The notes: generated by a model from the letters alone, not told the origin. A stretch of 64,000 nucleotides of DNA from JAXDBM01 sp963709485 (GCA_963709485.1 CAVPWE010000004.1:1-64000), one strand, 5' to 3'; positions 17,597 to 26,712 are shown, numbered from the stretch's first letter. A program made the numbers and translations.

Positions 17597-19268
17597 ATTG
17601 AACATAAAGCATTTTGCGATCATCGACGAGCTGGCGGTCTCGTTTATCGACGGCCTCAACGTCATTTCCGGCGAGACGGGGGCCGGCAAGTCGATCATCA
17701 TCGGGGCCGTGAGCCTGTTGCTGGGCGACCGGGCATCGGCGGACATGATCCGGTCTTCCGAGGATTCGGCGATGGTGGAGGCGCTCTTCGACATCCGCGA
17801 AAACCCGGCGCTGCAAAGCAGACTGCGGGAGATGGGATTCAACAGCGGACACGAAGTGATGATCCGCCGCGTCATTTCCCGGTCGGGAAAGAACCGGGTA
17901 TACGTCGACAACCAGCTGGCGACCCTGGGCGCCCTGTCGGATATCGGCGAACACCTCCTCAATATCTGCGGACAGCATGAGCACCAGATGATTCTGAATG
18001 CCGATCATCACGTCGATATCCTGGATGCTTTCGGCGACCTGTCGGCCATCCGCTCCGCTTACGGCGCGTGTTACAGCCGGGTCCGGGTGCTGCAGAAACG
18101 GGTCGGAGAGCTCACGGAGATGAATGCACGCCGGGCGGAGCAGGAGGATTTCCTGAGGTTCCAGCTTCGAGAAATGGAGGATGCCGGGCTGACCGCCGGA
18201 GAGGATGCCGCGCTCCAGGAGGAAAAAAGGCGGTTGATCCATTTTCAGAAACTCCTGGAATCCGCCACCCGCGCCCACGACCGCCTCTACGGGAAAAACG
18301 GCTGTATCCTGGGGGAATTGCGGGGCGTCATCTCGGACATCCGGGAGATTCGAAATCTTGACGGCGCCCTCCCCGTGTCCGAACAGAACCTGGACAGCCT
18401 GTACTATCAGCTCGAGGATGCGGCACTGACCCTGCGGGATTACGGGAAACGCCTGGTTTTCGATCCGGCAAGGCTGGAGTTGATTGAGGACCGGCTCGAA
18501 CGGATCGGCCGGCTGAAAAGAAAACACGGCGGCTCGATCGAGGCGGTGCTGGCCAGAAGGGACGGGCTGAAGAAGGAGCTGGAGCAGATCGCCTTTGCCG
18601 ATGAAGAACTCGCGCAGGCGAACCGGGATCTGGCCGCCCAGACCGCGGCAATGGAGGCGCAGGCAGCGCTCCTTACGCAAAAGCGGCGGGCACAGGCCGC
18701 GCTGCTGGATGAATCCATCGAACAGGAGATCCGAGCCCTGAACATGGCGGCAGCCAGATTCGTCGTACGGTTCAAGGAGCCCGCAGAGGAAGTTCGATAC
18801 ACCGAGAGGGGCAGGGACGATGTCGAGTTTTACATGGCCACGAATGCGGGGGAATCGCTGAAGCCCCTGAACCGCATCGCCTCCGGGGGGGAGCTTTCGC
18901 GGATCGTGCTGGCCATGAAAAAGGTCCTGGCCCGCTCCGGCTCGGCAGGGACGATCATTTTTGACGAGGTGGACAGCGGCATCGGCGGGGCCACGGCGGA
19001 AATTGTCGGGGAGAAGCTCAGAGACGTTGCCCGCCATCATCAGGTCCTGTGCATTACGCACCTGCCGCAGATCGCCTGTTTTGCCGACCGCCATTACCGC
19101 GTAGCGAAAGCCGTCCACGACGGCAAAACCAGCACGACGGTCAGCATGCTGTCGGCAAAAGAGCGCCTGGACGAGATCACCCGCATGCTCGGCGGGGTGG
19201 AATTGACGGAGAAAACGCGGGCGCACGCCCGGGAAATGCTGGATAAGGCAGGCGGGAAAGGAATGTGA
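17586..19268 (+). CDS. recN: DNA repair protein RecN
   Basis: 560-residue SMC-like ATPase for double-strand-break repair. Walker A GETGAGKS is at residues 29-36; the long middle region is coiled coil; the C-terminal half carries the SGGELSR signature and Walker B IIFDEVDSGIGG. The start lies inside the nadK end (11-base overlap), a common nadK-recN arrangement, so expression is probably coupled. Confidence 0.96.
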   Translation: MLIELNIKHFAIIDELAVSFIDGLNVISGETGAGKSIIIGAVSLLLGDRASADMIRSSEDSAMVEALFDIRENPALQSRLREMGFNSGHEVMIRRVISRSGKNRVYVDNQLATLGALSDIGEHLLNICGQHEHQMILNADHHVDILDAFGDLSAIRSAYGACYSRVRVLQKRVGELTEMNARRAEQEDFLRFQLREMEDAGLTAGEDAALQEEKRRLIHFQKLLESATRAHDRLYGKNGCILGELRGVISDIREIRNLDGALPVSEQNLDSLYYQLEDAALTLRDYGKRLVFDPARLELIEDRLERIGRLKRKHGGSIEAVLARRDGLKKELEQIAFADEELAQANRDLAAQTAAMEAQAALLTQKRRAQAALLDESIEQEIRALNMAAARFVVRFKEPAEEVRYTERGRDDVEFYMATNAGESLKPLNRIASGGELSRIVLAMKKVLARSGSAGTIIFDEVDSGIGGATAEIVGEKLRDVARHHQVLCITHLPQIACFADRHYRVAKAVHDGKTSTTVSMLSAKERLDEITRMLGGVELTEKTRAHAREMLDKAGGKGM

Positions 19269-19271
19269 ACC

Positions 19272-19730
19272 ATGCTGAGGAAAGCGCGCGTCGGCGACGT
19301 CAAAACCATCCACCGGCTGATCAATGTCTCCGCCGGGAAGGGGGAGGTGCTCCCCCGCTCGCTGATGGATATCTACGGCAGCCTGCGGGACTTCTTCGTC
19401 TATGTGGATGAACCCGCGGACACCATTGGCGGCGTCTGCGCCATGAACATCATCTGGGAAAATCTCGCCGAGGTCCGCTCGCTCTATGTCGAAGACGCCT
19501 ATCGGAACCGCGGCATCGGGCGGACCCTTGTGGAAGCTTGCCTGTCCGAAGCGATTACGCTGGAGCTCTACCGGATTTTCACCCTGACCTACCGGAAGGA
19601 ATTTTTTGCCCACTTGGGATTCAAGGAGGTGGAACGATCCAGCCTCTCGGAAAAGATTTACTCCGACTGTTTCCGTTGTTCCAAGTATCCGGACTACTGC
19701 GACGAAGTGGCGATGGTCATCGACCTTTGA
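19272..19730 (+). CDS. Short GNAT-type N-acetylglutamate synthase (ArgA-like)
   Basis: 152-residue GNAT acetyltransferase with the acetyl-CoA loop RNRGIGRTL. The pattern EVLPRSLMDIY, EVRSLYVEDAY and the tail SDCFRCSKYPDYCDEVAM matches the stand-alone short N-acetylglutamate synthases described in bacteria that lack the kinase-fused ArgA. Likely reaction: acetyl-CoA plus glutamate, first step of arginine synthesis. No other arg gene is in the window, so the role is a family-based inference. It begins three bases after recN ends. Confidence 0.72.
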   Translation: MLRKARVGDVKTIHRLINVSAGKGEVLPRSLMDIYGSLRDFFVYVDEPADTIGGVCAMNIIWENLAEVRSLYVEDAYRNRGIGRTLVEACLSEAITLELYRIFTLTYRKEFFAHLGFKEVERSSLSEKIYSDCFRCSKYPDYCDEVAMVIDL

Positions 19731-19735
19731 ACCCT

Positions 19736-20941
19736 ATGGCTGCACATCGAAATTATTGCCCGATCCTGATCCTCTTTCTGGCCGTCAGCCTGCTGCTGGC
19801 CGGTTGCGCGGTCCTGCTTGAAAAACCCGTGCCCCGCTTGACCGCACCCCTGACGCTGATCGAAGAAAAAGAGTTGCCTTCCCTGCTGGACGATCTGGAT
19901 TCGCCGTCGCTGGAGGCTGCCATCGAGCGGAGCCTTCAGTATTACAGTCGCTTTCCCGCGGGCATCCATCGATTCGGGAACCGCAGGGTCAGCGCCGTTG
20001 AAATGAGGGAGTCGCTGCTCCTTTTCCTGGAAATCGTGCGGCAGACCGACGCGCCGGAGCTCCGGGCGAAAAAAATCAGGGAGTCCTTTGAATTTTACCA
20101 GGCTGCAGGCAACGATGAGAAAGGGACCATGCTTTTTACCGGGTATTATGTGCCGCTCCTGAACGGTTCGCCCGTCATGACGGAGCGGTATCGATACCCG
20201 GTCTACAGAACGCCGGACGATCTGATCGTCGTCAACTCCGGCAGGAACAATAAAAATGGAAACGGGCGGCGGATCGGCCGCATTGAGGATGGCGAGGTGG
20301 TCGCTTATTACAGCCGCAGGGAGATTGACGAAGCGGGCGCGCTCCGGGGCCGGCGCCTGGAAATCGCCTGGGTGGACGATCCCTTTGATCTCTTTCAGCT
20401 TCACATCCAGGGTTCTGGCCGGATCCGAATGACGGACGGACGGATCATCGGCGTCAGCTTCGCCCAATCCAACGGCCGGCCGTTCCGACCCATCTCCCGC
20501 TTCCTGCAGGAAAGCGGCCGGATGAACGGGAACGGGGCGTCCTATCAGAAAATCAAAAGCTACCTGCAGGAGCATCCGGAGGAACAGTCGGATATTTTCA
20601 GTTACAACGAGCGCTACATCTTTTTCCGCCAGGTTCAGAACGGCCCGATGGGTGCGCTGCAGGTCCCGGTGACGGCGGGCAGGTCCATCGCCACGGACCC
20701 GGAATACTTTCCGAAGGGGGCGCTCGCTTTCATGAAGGCAAGAAAACCTTATATGAGTCCGGAGGGAAAGGTGCAGGGATGGATTCCTTTCTCCCGTTTT
20801 GTCCTGAGCCAGGATGCCGGCGTCGCCATCCGGGGAACGGGCAGGGTGGACCTGTTCTGCGGGGACGGTCCGGAGATGGAACAGACGGCGGGGAGCCTGA
20901 AGGAAAGAGGCACGCTCTATTTTCTGGTCAGGAAAAGATGA
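19736..20941 (+). CDS. mltA: MltA-type membrane-bound lytic murein transglycosylase (lipoprotein)
   Basis: 401-residue lipoprotein. The N-terminus is a lipoprotein signal ending LLLAGC, so Cys at about 21 should be lipidated. MltA features follow: FTGYYVPLLNGSP, the LHIQGSGRIRMTDG segment and the 3D-like end GRVDLFCG with the catalytic Asp. It cleaves peptidoglycan to anhydromuropeptides at the outer membrane. Start ATG 19736 is five bases after the upstream stop and lacks a clear ribosome site, suggesting coupled translation. Confidence 0.9.
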   Translation: MAAHRNYCPILILFLAVSLLLAGCAVLLEKPVPRLTAPLTLIEEKELPSLLDDLDSPSLEAAIERSLQYYSRFPAGIHRFGNRRVSAVEMRESLLLFLEIVRQTDAPELRAKKIRESFEFYQAAGNDEKGTMLFTGYYVPLLNGSPVMTERYRYPVYRTPDDLIVVNSGRNNKNGNGRRIGRIEDGEVVAYYSRREIDEAGALRGRRLEIAWVDDPFDLFQLHIQGSGRIRMTDGRIIGVSFAQSNGRPFRPISRFLQESGRMNGNGASYQKIKSYLQEHPEEQSDIFSYNERYIFFRQVQNGPMGALQVPVTAGRSIATDPEYFPKGALAFMKARKPYMSPEGKVQGWIPFSRFVLSQDAGVAIRGTGRVDLFCGDGPEMEQTAGSLKERGTLYFLVRKR

Positions 20942-20961
20942 TTGAACAGGGAGGCAATGTC

Positions 20962-21075
20962 ATGGGAAAAGGCGATCAGCGTTCCAAGAGGGGCAAGATT
21001 CACCGGGGAACGAACGGCAAAACCCGTCTCCGGAGCCGGAAGCGTTCCGGCAAACCGGCGCCGGCAAGGACTTGA
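20962..21075 (+). CDS. Small ribosomal protein bTHX
   Basis: 37-residue, very basic protein that begins MGKGDQRSKRGKIHRGTNGK, closely resembling the bTHX family (MGKGD-K-RRGKI-RGT-GK pattern), a tiny 30S-subunit protein known from Thermus and many other bacteria. GGGAGG lies eight bases before the ATG at 20962. The tail is longer than in Thermus. It follows mltA on the same strand. It is easily missed because of its size. Confidence 0.8.
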   Translation: MGKGDQRSKRGKIHRGTNGKTRLRSRKRSGKPAPART

Positions 21076-21094
21076 TCCATTTGCCGCTTCACGG

Positions 21095-21724
21095 TCAATC
21101 GATCGCGCCGGTTTTTTTCAGAAGGCCGGCAATCGCTTCGGCGAGGCGCCTGTATCCGGCCGCGTTGGGGTGGATGTAATCCGACTTGAGCGAAGCGTCG
21201 GAAAGCACCGCGGACAGCGCCTTCTCTTCAAGGGGAAGAGACAGGCTCCCGGCGATCTCCCGGTACATGGGCGGCGGTGCGAGGGAGATGCCCATGGACG
21301 GCACGGCAACGAGAACGACATCCGCCCCTTTTTCCCGGGACAGGCGGATCATCGCCTGAATATGCCGTGCGGTCTGCCGCGGATCCAGACGTCGGAGCAG
21401 GTCGTTTCCGCCGTGGCAGAGAACCACGAGGGCAGGCTTCTCGCGCGCAAGGACCTCAGGCAGGCGGGACAGCCCCTCGGCGGTCACTTCGCCCGGCACC
21501 CCGGCATTCACGACGCGGATCCGGATCATTTTTTCCAGAACTGCCGGATAGCTTTCCCCGGCCTCCGCACCCGTTCCATAGGTCAGACTGTCTCCGAACG
21601 CCAGGATGACCGCATTCCCGGAAAGGCGCGGCAGCCTGGTTTCCGAGGAACAGGCCGCCAGGGCAGCGCCGGAAACGATGGTCGCCAGCAAGACGGTGAG
21701 GAGTAGATAATTCCTGGAATTCAC
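21095..21724 (-). CDS. SGNH/GDSL-family esterase, probable lipoprotein
   Basis: 209-residue hydrolase related to TesA-type arylesterase/lysophospholipases. Block I GDSL has the nucleophile at Ser46, block III GGND is at 105-108, and block V DYIH provides Asp182 and His185. The N-terminal signal ends ALAAC, giving a probable lipidated Cys25. Starts at GTG. It converges on the mltA-bTHX run; the natural substrate cannot be read from sequence. Confidence 0.85.
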   Translation of the reverse strand: MNSRNYLLLTVLLATIVSGAALAACSSETRLPRLSGNAVILAFGDSLTYGTGAEAGESYPAVLEKMIRIRVVNAGVPGEVTAEGLSRLPEVLAREKPALVVLCHGGNDLLRRLDPRQTARHIQAMIRLSREKGADVVLVAVPSMGISLAPPPMYREIAGSLSLPLEEKALSAVLSDASLKSDYIHPNAAGYRRLAEAIAGLLKKTGAID

Positions 21725-21776
21725 GATCGGGCATCCCGCCGCGAATGATTTCCGCCCCGGCCGCGCGCTTTTCCGC

Positions 21777-22673
21777 TCATCTGTTTTTGCCGATGAACTT
21801 CATCATCTGTTTGAAGACCCCTTCGAGAATATCGGGGGCGATGAAATAGTCCGGCATCTCCCGGTAGAAGAATTCCGTGACGGCCTTCGCGGCTGCGTCG
21901 ATGTCGCCTTGGTACTTCTCGTAGTAATTTTCCAGGGCGGCCTTCCAGATCCGGCCCGCATCCAGGGACAGTGAGACGAAGCGACCGGCCTCCTCCCCGG
22001 TGATATAGCCGTAATGGTCCGCGCAGTGACAGGAAACCGGCAGCGGTTTGAGTTTTTCCAGGCTCTCGAGATACTGGATCATGTTGGTGTTCATGGACGG
22101 GAAGATGGAGTCTTTGAAGGGGATTCCCGCCGCGTCGGAAGCGAAGAGGGCCTGCGCTTCCGGTTCGTAGGCCGTGATGGAGCAGTGGGTATGGCCGGGG
22201 GTCTCCAGGATGGTCAGCGAGACGCCGCCCAGGTCGATCCGGTCGCCGTCCCCGAGGGCGGCGCCGGTGATGTCGTCTCTCCATTCGGTGTCGAAATCTC
22301 GAATCGCTTCCGCGGCGCCCGCCTGCTTCGCGCACAGCGCGCTGAAGCTGTTCATGATCTCGACCGCTTTGGGCATGGCGAATATTTTCCATGCCGGCGC
22401 CGAGGCGATGATTTCCATGGCCGGGAACGTCCGCTTGAAATAGGGCACGATGCCGGCGTGATCGAAATGGGAATGGAGGATGAGGAATTTCCGCACCCGG
22501 GCCGCATCGAGCCCGAACGCCTTCATTTGCGCCAGGACATCCGGCAGAATGTAGCTCAGCGCGCCGTTGATCAGGATCGCGCCGTCCCTTCCCTCAAGAT
22601 AATAGGTTCCGGCCTCTTCCCGGCCCAGGTACCACAGATGCTCCGTGATCTTTCCCGCCTTTCTGGATCTCAT
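21777..22673 (-). CDS. Metallo-beta-lactamase-fold hydrolase
   Basis: 298-residue cytoplasmic MBL-fold protein. The zinc motif HSHFDH is at residues 67-72, with TPGHTHCS, FASDAAG and CHCADHYG supplying further ligands. Such enzymes include thioesterases, glyoxalase II-like and flavoprotein-linked hydrolases; the substrate is unknown. GGGGAGG lies seven bases before the ATG. The gene is divergent from the acyl-CoA synthetase gene, with about 200 bases between them, so a link to CoA-thioester metabolism is possible but only inferred. Confidence 0.85.
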   Translation of the reverse strand: MRSRKAGKITEHLWYLGREEAGTYYLEGRDGAILINGALSYILPDVLAQMKAFGLDAARVRKFLILHSHFDHAGIVPYFKRTFPAMEIIASAPAWKIFAMPKAVEIMNSFSALCAKQAGAAEAIRDFDTEWRDDITGAALGDGDRIDLGGVSLTILETPGHTHCSITAYEPEAQALFASDAAGIPFKDSIFPSMNTNMIQYLESLEKLKPLPVSCHCADHYGYITGEEAGRFVSLSLDAGRIWKAALENYYEKYQGDIDAAAKAVTEFFYREMPDYFIAPDILEGVFKQMMKFIGKNR

Positions 22674-22777
22674 GGTGTTGCCTCCCCCTGCCGCCGGCCC
22701 TTTCCGCCGCGCCGAATTTTATTTCTACGCATACCCGACATAAATAAGGATATCAAGGGAAACCTCAACATAATCAT

Positions 22778-22805
22778 GGAAAATGACAAACAGCCGTGAT
22801 AAAAT
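22778..22805 (+). promoter_or_regulatory. Weak candidate promoter of the acyl-CoA synthetase gene
   Basis: TGATAAAAT at 22797-22805 resembles an extended -10 element (TG, one base, TAAAAT). The -35 region 17 bp upstream is poor. It lies about 68 bases before the ribosome site GGAGGA of the gene at 22873. Confidence 0.3.
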
Positions 22806-22872
22806 GAAAAAAGATTTACCGGCGCTTGTAAAGGTCTTGAACGATAAATCAACCACGACCAAAGGAGGAGCT

Positions 22873-24897
22873 ATGGAGCGGATCGGCAATCTTGATGCAC
22901 TCTTCAAACCGCAGAGCGTGGCCATGATCGGGGCCTCGGCCACACCGGGCAAACTGGGGTATGATATTCTGTACAATCTGATTCAGGCCGGTCTTGCGGG
23001 ACCCGTCTATCCGATCAACCCGAAAGCGGAAGAGCTTCTGGGGCTCAAGGTCTACAAGGACATTCCGTCCCTGCCTGCCCCGCCGGACCTGGCCGTTGTC
23101 GTGATTCCCGCCAGGATGGTTCCGGAAACCGTCGAGGCATGTGGCAAGGCGGGGATCAAGGCGGCCATTGTCGTAACCGGCGGTTTTGCCGAAGCCGGGA
23201 CGGACGGGGAAAAGCTTCAGTTGGAGATGGCCGCCAAGGCCCGGCAGTACGGCGTCCGCGTCGTCGGCCCGAACTGCCAGGGGATCAACAGCCCGCACTT
23301 CAATCTCTGCGCCTCCTGGCCCCTGCTTACCACCCGGGGGAAAATCGCCTTCATCTCCCAGAGCGGCACGGTCGGGGCGGCCCTCATCGACTGGGCAAGC
23401 GAGGATCAGCTCGGCTTCAGCGTCTTTGTCAGCCTGGGGAACAGGGCCGACGTGGACGAGTCGGACTGCATCCGGTATTTCAACGCCGATCCGAACACGA
23501 AAGTCATTGCCCTCTACATGGAGGGCGTCCGAAGGCCGGCTTTTTTTCTGGACTCCCTGGCCCGGGCCACGAAACCGGTGGTCATCCTCAAGGCCGGGCG
23601 CACGGCCCGGGGCCGGGTAGCGGCGGAGAGCCATACCAAGTCGCTGGCCGGCGACGATGCCATCTATGAGGCCATCTTCCGGAAATACAAGGTCAACCGC
23701 GCCGACAATCTGGAAGAGCTCTACGATTTCGCCAAGGCCCTGGCCTACATGGAAAAGCCCACCGGCAGGCGTCTGCTCAACATCTCCAGTTCCGGCGGCG
23801 CCGCCATTCTCGCCATCGACGAGGCGGAGAAGCTGGGCTTCGAGAACCCCGCGCCGACGCAGGCGCTCAGGGACCGCCTGCGGGCGTTCCTGCCCGCGCA
23901 CTGCGGGGTCAGCAATCCCATCGACCTCACCGGAGACGCCATCTCCGATCCCAGCCTGTACTCCCGGGTCATCGATGCGGCCAAGTCGGATTACGATACG
24001 AGCGTCGTCATTTTCGGAGACCCGATTCACGGCGCTTCCGACATCGTCACGGGCAAGGGCGAGCTGATCGTCTACTGCGGCGGCGCCGACGTGGAGCGGG
24101 AGGAATCCGGGTTGATGCACCGAAAAGGGATTCCCGTCTATCCGACGCCGGAGCGGGGCATCCGGGCGCTTTACCAGCTTGTCCGCTTCGATGAGGAAAA
24201 GCGCGCCCGGAAGGCCGCCCCCGCGGCGGTCCACGGGACGCCGCTCAATCTGATGCCGGCGGGCAGGGCCGCGTCCCTGTTGAAACAATACAGGATACCG
24301 GCCGTGGACGCGAGGCTGGCGACGACCGCCCAAGAGGCCGTCGCGCTGGCGAAAAAGTGCAAGACCTCCGTTGCCCTCAAGATCGCCTCCGCCGGGGTGT
24401 CCCACAAAACGGACGTCGGCGGCGTGCGCCTCAACCTGGCCAGGCCGTCGGAAGTGAAAAGCGCCTTTGCGGAGATCCTGAGGGACGTGAAGAAGATTGC
24501 GCCGAAGGCGGAAATCGACGGCGTCACCGTCTCGCCCATGGCCAGGCCGGGCGGGCTGGAAGTGATCCTGGGCATGACCAAGGACCCGCAGTACGGGCCG
24601 GCGCTGATGTTCGGCCTGGGGGGGATCTTCACGGAGATCTACAGGGACGTGCAGTTCTGCCTGCTTCCGGCCACGGAAAAAACATTCCGGCAGATGATCC
24701 GGGGCATCAAGGGATACCCGCTCCTGGCCGGCGCGAGAGGCATGAAGCCGCGGGACGAAAAGGCCCTCATCGAAGTGATGAAGGCCCTGGCGAAGCTGGT
24801 GAAGGATCATCCCGATATCGACCAGATCGACCTGAACCCGATCCTGGTGTACGAAAAGGGCGTCGCGGTGGTGGATTACCGGATCTACCGCGGTTGA
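22873..24897 (+). CDS. ADP-forming acetyl/acyl-CoA synthetase, fused alpha-beta
   Basis: 674-residue enzyme converting acyl-CoA, ADP and phosphate to the acid, ATP and CoA; a substrate-level ATP source in anaerobes. The N-terminal CoA-binding domain starts LFKPQSVAMIGASATPGKLG; the phosphorylated histidine is in ESHTKSLAG at about residue 254; an ATP-grasp beta domain follows from about 460 (SHKTDVGGVRLNL). Start chosen at ATG 22873 with GGAGGA in front, although the frame is open further upstream. It ends at a strong bidirectional terminator. Acetyl-CoA is the likeliest substrate, but aryl- or branched acyl-CoA cannot be excluded. Confidence 0.9.
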   Translation: MERIGNLDALFKPQSVAMIGASATPGKLGYDILYNLIQAGLAGPVYPINPKAEELLGLKVYKDIPSLPAPPDLAVVVIPARMVPETVEACGKAGIKAAIVVTGGFAEAGTDGEKLQLEMAAKARQYGVRVVGPNCQGINSPHFNLCASWPLLTTRGKIAFISQSGTVGAALIDWASEDQLGFSVFVSLGNRADVDESDCIRYFNADPNTKVIALYMEGVRRPAFFLDSLARATKPVVILKAGRTARGRVAAESHTKSLAGDDAIYEAIFRKYKVNRADNLEELYDFAKALAYMEKPTGRRLLNISSSGGAAILAIDEAEKLGFENPAPTQALRDRLRAFLPAHCGVSNPIDLTGDAISDPSLYSRVIDAAKSDYDTSVVIFGDPIHGASDIVTGKGELIVYCGGADVEREESGLMHRKGIPVYPTPERGIRALYQLVRFDEEKRARKAAPAAVHGTPLNLMPAGRAASLLKQYRIPAVDARLATTAQEAVALAKKCKTSVALKIASAGVSHKTDVGGVRLNLARPSEVKSAFAEILRDVKKIAPKAEIDGVTVSPMARPGGLEVILGMTKDPQYGPALMFGLGGIFTEIYRDVQFCLLPATEKTFRQMIRGIKGYPLLAGARGMKPRDEKALIEVMKALAKLVKDHPDIDQIDLNPILVYEKGVAVVDYRIYRG

Positions 24898-24902
24898 TCT
24901 GC

Positions 24903-24954
24903 AAAAAAACAGGAAGGGGGCTGCCGTCAACCGGTGGGCCCCCTTCCTGTTTTT
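24903..24954. terminator. Strong bidirectional intrinsic terminator
   Basis: A perfect 12-bp stem, CAGGAAGGGGGC (24910-24921) with GCCCCCTTCCTG (24938-24949), has a 16-nt loop, seven A before it and five T after it. It separates the acyl-CoA synthetase gene (plus) from the convergent gene ending at 24976 (minus), and the flanking A and T runs suit termination from both sides. Confidence 0.92.
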
Positions 24955-24975
24955 CCGGGTATTTTGCCGGGCTTC

Positions 24976-25806
24976 CTATTTCAGATAGCCCGGAAGCTCC
25001 TTCAAATCCCTGCCCTTGAAGCTGCAGGGAATGCCACAGGACTTGCAGGGGCTCTTGATGGCCGGCAGCGGCGGCTCGCCCTTGATTTTCCGCTCGATGA
25101 AACGGACGCATTTGCCGACTTCTGCGTCCGGCCCCTCCACGGCGATCGTGACGCAGCCTTCCGCGCCTCCCCAGCCGCCGGAGGCAAAATGAACGGCCTC
25201 GACATCGAACAGGGTCTCGATCGCGTCCAGTTCCGTGAAGACGATCCCGTCGGCGACGCAGGCCATGCCGACGCGGGCGCCGACGGTCTTGCCGAGGGTC
25301 ATCGATCCCCCGTACTGAGCCGCCAGTTCAACGGAGGGAACCATCTTTTCAAGCCCCACCGGATAGATGACCTCCAGCCCCCGCGCCTTCATGGCCATAA
25401 GAAACTGCCCCATGGTGCCGCCCGTGGGGCTTGCCATGACCACCCCGACATTTCCAAGGGAATCGAGGGCATTGGCCCCCTTCAGGAGGATGTCGCCGGG
25501 GGAGAGCTTGTCCAGGACCGCGCCCGGCTCCACGGCGAGCGCCTGGCCCTTGTGAAAGGTCACGGGCCGGGTCCGCTCCTCCGGGCCCAGTACGCAAAGG
25601 ACGCCGCGGATGACCTGTCCGGCCAGATAGCCTTCCTTCCGGATCTTCTCGCCCAGAAGCTCTTCGAGGATGTATGCGTTGGTCGATCCTCTGCCGACGA
25701 GAAGATAGCCCTTCTTCATGGCATTCTTGATTTCGGGAAGCGCCGCCACGCCTTTCCCGATCAGTCGCTTGGATTCCGACGGTGTCAGGGTAAACAGTGC
25801 CTGCAT
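24976..25806 (-). CDS. Conserved-looking protein of unknown function with C-terminal CxxC motif
   Basis: I do not recognise this 276-residue soluble protein. It has no signal peptide or membrane segment. The middle is rich in Gly and small residues (GDILLKGANALDSLGNVG, ASPTGGTMGQFL), and the end holds CKSCGIPC, a possible zinc or iron-sulfur site. The composition and alternating pattern suggest an alpha/beta fold. Start at ATG 25806 with GGAG eight bases upstream; a TTG two codons earlier is too close to that site. It faces the acyl-CoA synthetase gene across a shared terminator, which is the only functional hint. Confidence 0.72.
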   Translation of the reverse strand: MQALFTLTPSESKRLIGKGVAALPEIKNAMKKGYLLVGRGSTNAYILEELLGEKIRKEGYLAGQVIRGVLCVLGPEERTRPVTFHKGQALAVEPGAVLDKLSPGDILLKGANALDSLGNVGVVMASPTGGTMGQFLMAMKARGLEVIYPVGLEKMVPSVELAAQYGGSMTLGKTVGARVGMACVADGIVFTELDAIETLFDVEAVHFASGGWGGAEGCVTIAVEGPDAEVGKCVRFIERKIKGEPPLPAIKSPCKSCGIPCSFKGRDLKELPGYLK

Positions 25807-26166
25807 CTTCAACGCTCCTTTCTGTTTGCGGGTGTTTGATGTTTCTTTGAATTTCGCAGTCCGGTTTTTTTATGGTATGTACTTCATTCGCGACGGCGAT
25901 GCAAGCGCAACGATGATTCGCATGTCGTCAATTTTCACCATGCAAGGAAAACGGTCTCACGGGACATGACGGTGAAGTTGTTTCCGCATGAATGTCCTTT
26001 TTATAGAGTTGCCTGGGTTGGTCTGATTTGTTATAAAACGATTGAGTTTCCGTGAACATGTTCAGAAACGGACCAGCCGGCCTTGCAGTTGCTTTCCATC
26101 TGCGGCAGAAGAAAAAACAGTTGACGCGATCTGCAGGAATCGGTCGCGTTTTTCGGGTGACCGTAA
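25807..26166. other. 360-base stretch without a supported gene
   Basis: Lies between the divergent genes starting at 25806 (minus) and 26167 (plus). Apart from the candidate promoter at 26009-26037 I see no ORF with a ribosome site, hairpin with a T run, or repeat. Confidence 0.5.
26009..26037 (+). promoter_or_regulatory. Candidate sigma-70 promoter
   Basis: TTGCCT at 26009-26014 and TATAAA at 26032-26037 are separated by exactly 17 bp. This is the best match in the intergenic region and points toward the small membrane protein gene at 26167, about 125 bases downstream. Confidence 0.5.
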
Positions 26167-26376
26167 ATGAAAGACCAGAAAGTCATCGGCATATCCCTTG
26201 TGATTTTCTGCATCATCATGCTGGCCGTTATGCTGGCTTACCGCGACACCCTCATCACCATCACGTCTTTGTTTGTCCTGGCTGTTCTGATTTTCCAGTA
26301 CATCGCCCCCATCCTCAGGGAAAAGGCCGAAGGGAAGAAGAAAGAGGATGCCGGGAAAAAGAAAAATTCAGGTTGA
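26167..26376 (+). CDS. Small membrane protein of unknown function
   Basis: 69 residues with two adjacent hydrophobic stretches (about 7-25 and 30-50) and a lysine-rich tail ending KKKEDAGKKKNSG, expected to face the cytoplasm. A candidate promoter lies upstream; GGTGA is a weak ribosome site. Its 3' end overlaps the convergent gene ending at 26368 by 9 bases. No family recognised. Confidence 0.5.
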   Translation: MKDQKVIGISLVIFCIIMLAVMLAYRDTLITITSLFVLAVLIFQYIAPILREKAEGKKKEDAGKKKNSG

Positions 26377-26712
26377 TTTTCCCATCGTGTCCGGTTTGTC
26401 CTTCAATGTCAGGTCTCGATAGTCCAGATAGGACACAATGACGAGAGCGCCGTCCATTGCGACGGCGCCGATCACGCTTGGCCCAGAGACGTAGAAGAGG
26501 GTCATTAGAAAGTCCAGAAGTCCGACGATGCCGCTCATCATTGAAGCCCATCGTTTGCGCTTCAGGACACCGACGAAAGGGATCAGGTAAAATAGAAAGG
26601 TTACAATGGCGCCAAAGCTCTGTGAGACGAGCAGCGGCTGCAGATGACTCCCCAGCCTCAGACCCAGCAGGCAAATAAGAACGATCGATACGAAACTGTA
26701 TTTTTTTCCCAA
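26368..26712 (-). CDS. Small multi-pass membrane protein of unknown function
   Basis: 114 residues with three or four hydrophobic segments (for example FVSIVLICLLGLRLG and FGAIVTFLFYLIPFVGVL). I place the start at a TTG at 26712 because GGGAG lies seven bases before it; the open frame upstream to 26880 has no such signal, overlaps the metal-binding protein gene and is not hydrophobic. Resembles generic small integral membrane proteins; no function assigned. Confidence 0.5.
   Translation of the reverse strand: MGKKYSFVSIVLICLLGLRLGSHLQPLLVSQSFGAIVTFLFYLIPFVGVLKRKRWASMMSGIVGLLDFLMTLFYVSGPSVIGAVAMDGALVIVSYLDYRDLTLKDKPDTMGKST

Noticed and set aside
17445..19613. 722-codon minus-strand frame antisense to recN
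   Set aside because: recN is unambiguous on the plus strand; the antisense frame has no recognisable domain.
20942..21706. Plus-strand frame across the GDSL esterase
   Set aside because: Antisense to a gene with intact GDSL, GGND and DxxH blocks; the real plus-strand gene here is the short bTHX.
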